Below, one piece after another: positions 22,862-32,660 of a stretch of 64,000 bases of DNA. Under the pieces are notes generated by a model. That model ran no database searches. It worked only from the letters and a program-made list of their open reading frames with translations, and was not told where the DNA came from. The translations under genes and the position numbers were made by a program. The stretch comes from Aphelenchoides besseyi (Eukaryota > Nematoda > Chromadorea > Rhabditida > Aphelenchoididae), in contig JAMPIQ010000001.1 in assembly GCA_024699855.1 (NCBI GenBank), positions 11,966,001 to 12,030,000 on the forward strand, in the 5' to 3' direction. Position 1 is the first letter of the stretch; the number at the start of each line of letters is the position of its first letter.

Positions 22862-23761
22862 TTCATCCGCTGCTGAAAACCGAATTGGATTCTGAAAAGA
22901 TGAGAAGAAGATGCAATAGTGCGGTTAAAAAGCAACGAATGTGCAAAAACATTGCGATTTTTGTGACGAGTTCGAAAATTAGCAGACTTCGCACGATCGG
23001 CAGTTTCACGCTTCTGAAGCGAAACAAATGAACGAGAACAGCGAACTTTTCGGGTTTACGCGCAAAGACGTCTCATTTATTTTGCGATTTGTGTAAAAAT
23101 TGCGTCGAATAACGCGCGTATTGTGATGATGGCCAGCACCTCCAGAAATAGATCGTATCTGAGGAGCAACAATGTTTACACACCGTGCGTTCGAAGATGG
23201 GCAGAAGTGAAGCTCGTCATCAGCTTCAGCAATCAACTTTTAACAGGAGCAAGTGGGCGAACAAAATTCCGAAATTAAACACCACAGAATTGTTCGGCTA
23301 ATTTCCATTGGGCGTTGCTTCCAAGCATAACCTGCAGTTTCAATTTGCGCGCTTCACGTTTACGCCACTCAACAAGAGAAATGGTTTTGCAGAAAACTTG
23401 AATTCACCGTTTGGTTTCTGTCAAGTGAAACAATGAAACCGACCATAGACCGTTCTGTACCTCTTCGTTCAAACGACATACATCAAATCGAGATGTTCAC
23501 TTGTACACGCCGTTTAAATTGTTCCGTGATTCCAAGCGTTCTTAATTACAACTGTCTCATGGTCCATTCCTCGAACGAACGATCTAATCGGGTAACCGGA
23601 TTGCTCTCGAAAGCACATTAGAAGACTTCTTGGTTATGTTTTATTTTCAAACAACGATTTTAACAGGAGAACAAGATCGGTTTCCGCATTCGATAAACGA
23701 CAATGTGAAATTGGCGGAAGAACGTAAAACTGCAAAAAGAAGTTAAATGGAAACGGCAATT
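22862..23761. other. Intergenic stretch, no supported gene
   Basis: Upstream region of the cystine-knot gene and 3' side of pICln. Short frames on both strands lack domains or an exon chain. I see no RNA gene. Confidence 0.45.
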
Positions 23762-24647
23762 TCACATGAGATCCATGGAGTCGTCCGGATCTTTTTTGTC
23801 TTCGTCGTGACCCTCACGATGTAAACTGTGGACGGGATGGTGTAGTTCTTCCGGCGCTGAATACTCGAAGTTCAAGTTCAAGAACATTCAACTCACCCAA
23901 ATGAAGATTCCCAACGATTCGTTCCAAATTCGCACGTCCTTCGGCACTCAAGCGAATTTCGTTGTCCGGAGTTTCCGGCGTGAACCATGATTCGTCGGCT
24001 TCGGTCGGTCCCGAATGATCGATGATGTCGTCATCTTCGAATGTGAAGTTTTGAGAAGACTCCAATTCGTCTTCTTCGTCCGGATTCAACAAGTGACATT
24101 GTTGCATCAAACCGGTAATTAAATTCACTGAAATAGAGTCAACAATAAGCCTGTTAACGAACTCACGGCTGTTCGAATCTTCAGGCGTCAAGCGAACTTT
24201 CGCACTTCTCGATCCGTCTTCATCCAAGTCCTCATCTTCTTCGATGTTGTGTGTTGCTGACTGACCGTTTGCACGCGGTGCTAATTGGATGCCTAGAAGA
24301 ACAAAACAAATGACCGAGTGTGCAGGTGAACATACCGGTTTTGTTCAAATCGACGACCATGACCATTCCGGGCTCCGGATTCTCGTGATCTGTTGACGAG
24401 ATCCCGTAGACGCCAATAGACGGGTAGGTCAACGTGAATCCGCTTTCGTTTTCATCCGAGATCCAAACCAAGTTGCTGAAAACATGTTCATCGTTATTTC
24501 CACACGTAAACCAATAAACAACCGTTCAGTGATGTAAAGGGTTCCAAATCCAAAATCTTGATTCTCCCATTTGACATGAACACGCGGTTGTTCGAGACAC
24601 ACCTTCTCCGTTGGCTCTTCAGTTCGTTCCAACAAAATTGCCGACAT
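23762..24647 (-). CDS. CLNS1A: pICln, methylosome subunit / Sm-protein assembly chaperone
   Basis: pICln recruits Sm proteins to the PRMT5 methylosome and holds them before snRNP assembly; it was first described as a chloride-current regulator. The PH-like N-terminal half carries GFGTLYITER, then SGFTLTYPSIGVYGISS and PGMVMVVDLNKT, which line up with the vertebrate GTGTLYI and EYPTISLHALS segments. The second half has the expected acidic loop (EEDEDLDEDG), LITGLMQQCHLLNPDEEDE, and a second acidic block leading to ESWFTPETPDNEIRLSAEG. A short intron (GTGAGT...GTATTCAG) near 23860 joins the last exon, which ends HDEDKKDPDDSMDLM. The size of about 230 residues matches the family. It lies directly downstream of WRAP53 on the same strand (about 330 bp). 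Confidence 0.88.
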
Positions 24648-24980
24648 TTCTTTTCAGAGTGATGAGTTAACGTAAAAAAATGTGACAAAACGCTGAGCTC
24701 TTTAGCGCGCGCGATTCTTTGGCGAACATAGAATTCACAAGCAATCTAACAGAGACGCAGAATCTATTGGTCACCGATAGTCAAGTTTGATCAAATCAAT
24801 TGGTTTTTAGGTACTAATAACTGTAAATGACCAACCGTTTTGTACTTCAATGGCATCCCCAACTGAACCGTTTCCTTATAACAGTCATTGATTGTTCAGT
24901 AAAGCTTTCAAATTCAAGTAATTCAGTCGGAGTTACAGGTTTCGTAATATTTTAATGGATATCAAAAAATGACAACAAAT
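24648..24980. other. Spacer between WRAP53 and pICln
   Basis: Contains the WRAP53 3' untranslated region and the pICln upstream region on the minus strand. No separate gene is visible. Confidence 0.45.
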
Positions 24981-26614
24981 TTAGAAGCACCAGAGCTTCA
25001 GCGAGTTATCAAACTTCTTTCCCATTTCAACATAATTCATTTCTTTCACAGTCTCGTTGTTTTCTTCATCGCTGTCACTGGCCAGAGGTTGTGGGAAAAC
25101 GCGTTGTCCATGAGCCGTTGCTATCAACGGGATTGTTGGATGAAGTGAGACATCGGAAACCACTGAAGATGTCACGTTCGGAACTCGCCATTCAGCTTCT
25201 GGAGATGTGGACAAGAGATCGAAAACGAGAAGTTGACCATTGGAATCACCAGTAAACAGAAAACGATCGGCACTAAACAATTGAAGGTCCTCAACATGAA
25301 AAAAATTACTCACGAGTCGATTTGAAATCCGTAGCGTTGATTTGTGTTTGTTTTACGTTCGTATTTTGCGTAGAGTTTAGCCGTGCTTCGAATATCGAAA
25401 CATTCAATTGCATTTGTCTAAAGTTTTGGGATCAAATTCTAGAGATGTAAATTGCAACAAACTTTTCGACCGCCAATAAAAATCTTCTGACCGTCAGCTG
25501 AGTACTGAATACACGTGACAAAGCGCGTATCGCACGGAATCAACATATCACACGAGTTCGTGTAATCCGAATAGAGTCCAATACCACTCCCGTAACTTCC
25601 GACGGCAAAAACGCCGTCCATCGAAGGAGAAGTTGTGATGCACGACAAGATTGTTCCCTGTGAAGCTTGTCCTTTGACTGGAATGACGAAAATAGTAAAT
25701 AATGACAAGCATCAAACATACCGTAAGTTGAAAGCTGACTGATCTGTTTGCCGGGTCTTTCAATCTCGAATCTCCTGATCATTCCTTTGTAGCCCGCATA
25801 CAATCTTTCACCGTTTTGATTGAATGCCATCGAGTAAGCCGATTCGATCTGGTCCTTAAAAACATTTTAAATTATTTACGTGCACTAAGAACTCACTCAC
25901 TAAATGGTTTATTCCGAGATAAGATGCGTGCAGTTCTCCATCTACCGACCAAAATTGAATCGGTGTATCGCCACCACTCGTTGTTGCAATCCAATCGCCA
26001 AATGGATCCCAAGTCAAATTGTAAATCAAACCACCTTGTCGAAAAGATTTGCAGAATTCGAGCTACCAACACACAACTTAAGGGCATCTAACATCACTTA
26101 CTTTGTTATCCATAACACCGAAAATGCGAAGCATTCGATCTTCCGAATCGCAAACCAAAAAGTCTCCTTTGGGTGAAAATTTACAGGAACGAACGTAGTT
26201 GTTTTCGGGACATTTTGGGTGGAATCCAAATTTCGGAGTCGTATTCTCGTGAAAACATTCGGATACGACCTGTGAGGCCGTCAACTGCAAATCTCCTCGA
26301 CATTCACTTGATAGTTGCGAGTATTCAACTTTGGATTTTGGTGGCAGAATTCGTTTGGGCTTTTCGGGAGCTGGAATCACGAATAATGTAAAATAGAAAC
26401 AAAGCATTCTACCTTTTTCTACGGCAATGTTCTCCTTTGTAACTGAGGTTTTTGTTTCATTGGCTGTTGATCGCATTTGTTGGAGGAGCAACGCCATTCC
26501 GCTCATCATCGCCCTTTGATGCCGTTGGCTTGTTGATCGATTTGACGCTGAATTAGATGGTGAATTGGATTGTGACGTGTTCTCAACATCTTCGGCCGTT
26601 GAATGAACTTCCAT
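24981..26614 (-). CDS. WRAP53: WRAP53/TCAB1, WD40 scaffold for Cajal-body RNAs and telomerase
   Basis: TCAB1 binds CAB-box small RNAs and, in many animals, telomerase RNA, and takes them to Cajal bodies. A Ser/Asn-rich N-terminal segment (MEVHSTAEDVENTSQSNSP) precedes a seven-bladed WD40 propeller. Family landmarks include NYVRSCKFSPKGDFLVCDS, LTWDPFGDWIATTSGG, SAYSMAFNQNGERLYAGY, AVGSYGSGIGLY, CIQYSADGQKIFIGGRK, TNQRYGFQIDS, LFTGDSNGQLLVFD and the highly diagnostic DVSLHPTIPLIATAHGQRVF. The stop is TAA at 24981-24983. Introns are short, GTAAG...TTTAG. The protein is close to the usual length without the vertebrate N-terminal extension. Next to pICln, another small-RNP assembly factor. Confidence 0.92.
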
Positions 26615-26804
26615 TTTAAAGAACTTTTGATTGCAATAAAACAATAATTTCCGCAAATTACTCGTGTGCTCACGGAATTATCGGTCATTGAATTCCTAAT
26701 AAACAGCAATAATTGATGCAGCAGTCAAATGTTTATTTGCAACAGGTATAACAACCAAGTAGCACGAGTTAGCAGACTTATTCAGAACTTGTGTACAACT
26801 TTTC

Positions 26805-28491
26805 TTAAGCAGCAACAGGGCCTGGTTCGTTTTCAGCAGGTGTTTTATACTCATCAGATGCTGATTTTGACTCTTCAGTCGTTGGTTTTTCTTCTTCAAC
26901 CGCCGGTTTTCCGGGTTCAGATGCCGGCTTGTGTGTTTCACTTGTTGTTTTGTATTCTTCAGCCGGAGCCTCGAAAGTTTCTTTTGCTTCTGCAGGTTGA
27001 ACGATCGATGATCTGCTCGGACAGGGACAATAGGAACCGTCTTGTCCAGGCAAACCAATAGAGCCTTGCTGCAAATTACAACGACATTAAATAGTCTCGA
27101 ATTTATTAAATTTACTTCTCCCGCAGCTCCTTTCGCACCGGGAATACCTAAAAGTTAAGGAATCATATGGTGATTGAAGTCGACAATGAATATTGATCCG
27201 GTAACATGGCTACCAACTTACCGGCAAGACCTTGTGGACCCTCATCTCCGCTAGAATACGATAACAAGAGTTGACAATTACACAACTTACGCTGGTCCTG
27301 CTTCAGATTCGCCGTCTTCTCCGGGCAAACCAACATCTCCAGCATCACCGATTTCTCCAGGGGGTCTTAAAACACGAAAGTAATCAACGTTTTACAAGAA
27401 AATAAGAATGATTTCAAGTCAAACTTATCTTTTTCACCAGCCGGACTGTCAAGATATTTGATTCCATCTGAAATAGCACTGTGAAAATAACAATCGTCTT
27501 GTCGATTAACCTTCTCCATCAACACCTGGGCTACCATTTGCTGCAAAACAACAAACAAATGATCGTATTCGATTCGTCTAAACTTACGTCCCGGCAATCC
27601 ATCAGGACCTTTTTCACCCGCTTCTCCTGGAGGTCTTAAAATGCAACAATTAGACTTTCCCAATAAGATACAAAAAACTAGTTATTCAAAAAAACATATC
27701 TGGTTGTCCTGCAGCAACTGGCGGCGCATTTTCACCATCAGATCCCGGAGGTCCAACGGGCCCCGTTCTTCCTAAGATAATCACTTATAAACATCACAAA
27801 ATCATTAACCTTTTGGTCCTTGTGGTCCTCTTTCACCAGCTGGACATTGAATACAAGAGTGTGGATACATTTCTTCGCCCAACGCCATTCCCGACATTCC
27901 CGGCGTTCCAACCAATCCCGGTATTCCTATAATCTTTGGTTAATTCATTCCGTCACTCTAATTTCCATTAAAGAATGCCAGTTGACATTTAAAATAACCA
28001 ACCTGGTTCGCCATTCAATCCTTAAAATGATTGTTAGATGAACACCGAATCTGAAACCAACCTGGACGACCTTTTGCTCCTGCCGGACCTCGAGGACAAT
28101 TGTTGGGTTGAAGTCCGCAGTCTAAAAACGTTCAATTCTTCCAAAGGCTTGTTGCTTTGAACCCACTGCATTGAGGTGGCAATCCAGCTTGTCGACTTGA
28201 ACGGAAAAACGACGCAAACGCTTGTTGTTTTACTTCACGTACAATCGGTTCATTTCCTTCCATCACTTGCATTTCAGTCCATGCATCGTTGGTTAGTTTC
28301 TGTATTGGTCATTGAATATAATGGCAACAAAAATGTCTTACATTAAACTCTTGCATATCATCCATACATGAACGATAGAGCTCAGTGATCTCCGAGTTCA
28401 TTCGTGCCACAAAAATCAACGAACTGAGAATCGCGGCACTTGAAATCACGATTGCGGCTCCAGTGGCCAATTTTCCCGATTCGATTGCCAT
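26805..28491 (-). CDS. Cuticle collagen with acidic C-terminal tail
   Basis: The product is a nematode cuticle collagen. The N-terminal part is an uncleaved membrane-anchor domain (KLATGAAIVISSAAILSSLIFVA) followed by the usual col-type region ending QAGLPPQCS and DCGLQPNNCPRGPAGAKG. Gly-X-Y blocks follow (GLNGEPG, GMSGMALGEEM interruption, PAGERGPQGPKG, RTGPVGPPGSDGE, EAGEKGPDGLPG). The coding sequence is cut into about a dozen short exons by introns inside the triplet repeat, more than the few introns of typical C. elegans col genes. After the last Gly-X-Y block and PCPSRSS comes a non-collagen tail of about 60 residues made of Lys/Pro/Glu/Thr repeats (ETHKPASEPGKPAVEEEKP). Two introns have unusual borders at about 27,430 and 27,700. 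AATAAA for the minus strand lies at 26732-26737. Confidence 0.9.
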
Positions 28492-28713
28492 CTTCGCAAA
28501 TCGAAACAAAGTCAACTGAACGCTTCCAAATAAGATTCTCGTACTGCGACTATTCGAAGACGAGTGGTATCCGCGTTTTACGATCAAACTTGTTTTTCAT
28601 CGGGAGGATTTCCGTGGTTGTTCTTTGAGGATTGACGGAAAACTTGTTTTTATCCATTAATCAAACAAGCTACTGAATCATTTCGGAAGAATTTATTTCC
28701 AAATCCACGGCTA

Positions 28714-30100
28714 TCAAACAAACCAACAAGGATCTGAACAGTCTTGAACAAAAGAATAATATTCGTCAGTTGAAAGCGACATTAACACACTATGAACCGT
28801 TGATTTGTTCAACGTTGTTTTCGACGACAATACACGTAGAAGTTGCTGCAGCGAAATATTCGACGATTTCACTTCTTTCATACAAACTTCACCGGGTTTC
28901 TGACGATCGTCCAAATAGAACGCTTTCTTACCGGGATCGTAGTTCGTATGAAATCAATTTCTTAACAAAAATGCATAACTGGAACTAACCTGAAGTAAAA
29001 ACCACTCATTTGCGTGCATTTCTTTCAATCCAACAACATCACTTGCATTTCGAGTGATGATCAAAGCCTCGTCTGAAAAGAAGCTTCTGTCGCTTTTAAT
29101 TGGCACTCTCACCCGCATGATGACCTCCTAAAATGAAATAGGAATCGGCAATCAACGGCACTTTCGTGAGATATTCTCTGGCCTCGTCAAAGGTTGTTGC
29201 CTTTGTGAGTGTTTCTCTTAGAACCCATAGAACAAGATGTCTATCCGGTTTCAACAGATGAGTGAACCAACGAAGCAGATTTCGAAAATCGGTGCGCAAT
29301 CGAGCATTGATTGTTAGCGTAAAAGCTCCCGGTCGATAACCTAAACATCTGGTTTGAGCACTTCAATTCGACTAACCACTTAGAATTCCAACATGTCCAG
29401 CGATTGTTGTTCCTTTAAAAACTACCGTGTTATTTCTTTTGAATTCCAAGTTAACCGAATTCTGAATACCAGGTAAACAATTTAAAGGCCAATCAAAACC
29501 TTTCGTAGCAATTGAGACAATCGCCAATTATGCGTCTCTAAGTCCCAACCACCGAACAATTGACCAAAGTCGAGATTACGTCCATGAATCAAATGGCCAT
29601 CTGGAGTTTCTGCCAGAATACTCGTGCAGAAGCGTGAAAGCTCGTAGAAAGCGTTCAAAAGCGCCAAATCCTCCAATTTAACTCCCGTAACATCGGCGAT
29701 TCCCTGACACCATTAAACGTCGAAACTTCTTATTTTGAACTCACTTGAATTTCTTCTTTGTACTCTGATGGAAACAAATTTTCAACGGTTTTTCCAACAA
29801 AAAGTTCAATAAATCGTGTTGGAACTTCTCCAAACGATCCAATGGTATCTCGAACAAGACCGACGATATCCCGAATACCTTCAGCGTGTGAAGCGTAAGC
29901 TTCTGCAAAACGTTTACTCGGAATATCATCCAAGTTTACAGTCTTCCAAGAAACCTAAATCTCTTTGTTCGAGCGAATTGAAAAGTTAACATTACCGGTC
30001 GAACAATCTTTTGTATCTGATCCTCGACAACACATTCTGGATCAAATTCGTTGGTCGAGATTACAGAAGTTAAATAAAACAGAAAGTAGACGGCACGCAT
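28714..30100 (-). CDS. ASAH1: Acid ceramidase (N-terminal-nucleophile lysosomal hydrolase)
   Basis: Acid ceramidase splits ceramide into sphingosine and fatty acid in the lysosome. The product begins with a signal peptide (MRAVYFLFYLTSVIS). The autocatalytic cleavage site and nucleophile are the Cys in RFCTSILAETPDGHLIHG, followed by RNLDFGQLFGGWDLETHNW. Further matches are NLEFKRNNTVVFKGTTIAGH, GYRPGAFTLTINAR, PLIADSYFILGGHHAGE, ALIITRN and the C-terminal QDCSDPCWFV, which parallels the human DCPDPC ending. Sequence around the nucleophile is nearer to ASAH1 than to NAAA, although NAAA is the close paralogue. About 390 residues across short introns, close to the human 395. The stop is at 28714-28716. 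Same-strand neighbours lie 220-290 bp away on both sides. Confidence 0.92.
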
Positions 30101-30391
30101 CTTACCATTAAAAAGAATTAACACTTCGTTGATCACATTTTTGGGCTCATACGTGAGTAAACAAACGAGTTGACTGATAGCACCTTTTGCGTTTTATCAC
30201 GATGTTTACAAGGAACGAGCAAATTTGCTGAATGGTCACTTTATCTGACCTCTGTTGATTATCATACGCTTGTGCATCCTAATTTTTATTTGTAATTGAC
30301 AATGTACAAGAGCAACGTGAGTGTTCTTAAAACACTCAAAAGTTGAAGACTCGTTTTATCAATAAGCACCTTTGGATAGAAACTTTAACAA

Positions 30392-32660
30392 TTAAACAAA
30401 GAAATTTGAATTCATTAGTGAGGGTAATTGATTTTCTTGTTGCTTTGATAGTTGCAATCTTTTCAAAGACTCGTTACTAGGAGATGCAGGAAAGATCAAC
30501 GGTTGCGAGTTAAGACGTGCCCGCGTCAAATCCATTGGTAAGATAACTTGGTCTGCAAAATCAAATTGTACATAGAGACGATCTTCGATTAACCTTTTTG
30601 ATACAAAAGAGATGCTTTTTGGGCTGTCAAACTCGGTCCAATTGACGGCAATCCATTCGGCGATCCAGCGGAATGTTTTCGCTGTTCATTTGTTTCTCTC
30701 AATCCTCCCGACTCAACTCCCGACGATGATGCCACGGATTTAACATCAATTGACTCTTCTTCGATCACATCTAACCGCTGATCCGTAAAGAAATGCGGTG
30801 ACAGTAGACATGAGTTCGGCTCGTGAACAAGTACGCTATTTGGCTAAGAAACAAAAGATTACAGTAAGAAGGTTGTTGTTTCTTACTCTTCTCGGTGCGC
30901 TAAACTTCTTAATGGAGTTGTTTGATGGTTTACGTGAACCCGATGACTTGTGCGACGAATAGAATCGATGCATGATAGTGAACAACGAAACTCCAATCAT
31001 CAAAAGACATGTGATGATGATGATACAAAGCAGAACCCAAAGAAATCCACTTCCTAAACTCCAGTAAAGTAAACTCCATGCTATTAGGTCGATTTACCGT
31101 TAGCTTGATTTCGTACATTCGAACAAGTGGACTTGTCTGTGGGCAAAGTACCGTTCATGAAACAAGTCAAATTTTGTGTTCGGACATTTTCAATACAAGC
31201 TTGAACGAAATGACTACCACTGGATTGGGTCTCTTCGAATCGCACACGTAAATTCAGTTGCCAATAGTTGTTACGAATTGGTCGAATTTCCATGTCATTG
31301 TTCTCGATAAACGTCTCCAAATTGAATTTGCCGCCCGTCTAAAAGCATCATTGAGTTCGAAAGCGTCAAGTTCATTAGGTGTTTTGTTTGCCGAGATTAT
31401 CCACTAGTTTTGCTTCGGATATTGTGTAATCGAAGGTTCGTATCATTTGCGGATTATAACTTCGTATCCAAACAAACTCAGAATGAAAGTACAAGAAACC
31501 AAAATCTTTCCGCATTTCAGTGATCATTAGCTACTCGTCATTTCCTTTGAATTGTATTTTGCCGACCAACTTTTTCACCAAATGACAACAGATGTCTAAT
31601 CCCCTGTTCACTTGTTAGCCTCCGCATAACAAAGCCGCTTGAGCTACGAAGGAAATACGGTAGAGCGCAAGATGATTAGCTTGTTCGAAGTCGCAATTTG
31701 CTCATAATTCTCGTTACCGTAGGAATGATCAGCACTCAAAATTTCTTGTGGATAAACGCGAAGATTGCAAAAAGAAGAGTAATTGGCGGATAAATGTCAT
31801 CGGTTGTCATCGATCTGTCTTATCAACTGAATGCGTGACCACAAGACAAATAGCTGGCGGTTAGAAGCGAGTTCTATGATACGTGCTTTTTGCAACGGAA
31901 ATAATTGGAAGATCGTTTTTGCGCAGCTTCTCGTCCCCACTTTTCAATTGAGCTCTCGGATTCATTTGTCCGGCTGAGCCAATCTAATTAAGCGGATAAT
32001 GAAAGTCGAATTGTGATTGAAGTGCATGGATAAGTCGTGGTTCTCAAACTGCAAATTTTTGGAGGGTTTCTGTCTAATTAAGTTTCTGTCAATTTGATTG
32101 AAATTCAAGGGACAACTGGAACGTAAAATTTGAACTGTTTCGGCTCTCGACCACTTTCCCACTTCTACGGTAATTGCGCAATCCTGCTCAACGGCAATTC
32201 GAGCTAATTTTTTGCTCAAATAGAAGTCGGTTGAGAATCGTTGCTCCTTAATTGGGTTGCACGTCAAGTGGCAGCGGTTTGAATGAACGCGACAAAGACA
32301 ATCGTTGAGGTATGTCGATTGTTTGCTTAAGTGATCTGCAGCGCTGGTTGGAAATTGGGGAGCAACAGCAGGTTTTTGTTCTAACTCATTTGAGCGTCTT
32401 CCCAGAATTGGGATTAGGAGTCTTCATCGAATAGTTTTGCATGAAACCAGACGAGTTGTCGGCTTAAAGCGATTACTCACCTTCACACTAATCGCGAGAA
32501 CCGAGAGCTTTTGGCAGAAGTCGAATTTGGTTCTAACCACCGCCTTCCCGATTTCCGGCAAAGTCAAATCGCACGATGGATGACATCCCAAAGATGTTGT
32601 GGTCATCTCCGTAGTGTTGAACGCAGTATGAGATCGAAAACAATGGAAATTAATAGACAA
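30392..32660 (-). CDS. Uncharacterised type I membrane protein (gene model incomplete)
   Basis: I do not recognise the family. The 3' half is clear: TGGKFNLETFIENND, Cys-containing ectodomain (FVQACIENVRTQNLTC), a membrane helix (FLWVLLCIIIITCLLMIGV), and a cytoplasmic tail with GSRKPSNNSIKKFSAPRR, EPNSCLLSPHFF, LDVIEEESIDVKS and a last exon ending in TAA at 30392-30394. Upstream (31.4-32.6 kb) are several Cys-rich coding-looking blocks on the same strand: LGCHPSCDLTLPEIGK, DCLCRVHSNRCHLTCNPIKE, RSSNYFRCKKH, and NYSSFCNLRVYPQEILSADH. They look like one ectodomain, but some junctions do not keep phase with GT-AG introns, and no signal peptide joins on. The 5' limit given is only the outermost supported block. 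The alternative is a damaged gene or indel errors in the sequence. Confidence 0.5.

Noticed and set aside
26729..27061. 110-residue plus-strand frame rich in Leu and Gln
   Set aside because: Antisense shadow of the collagen acidic tail.
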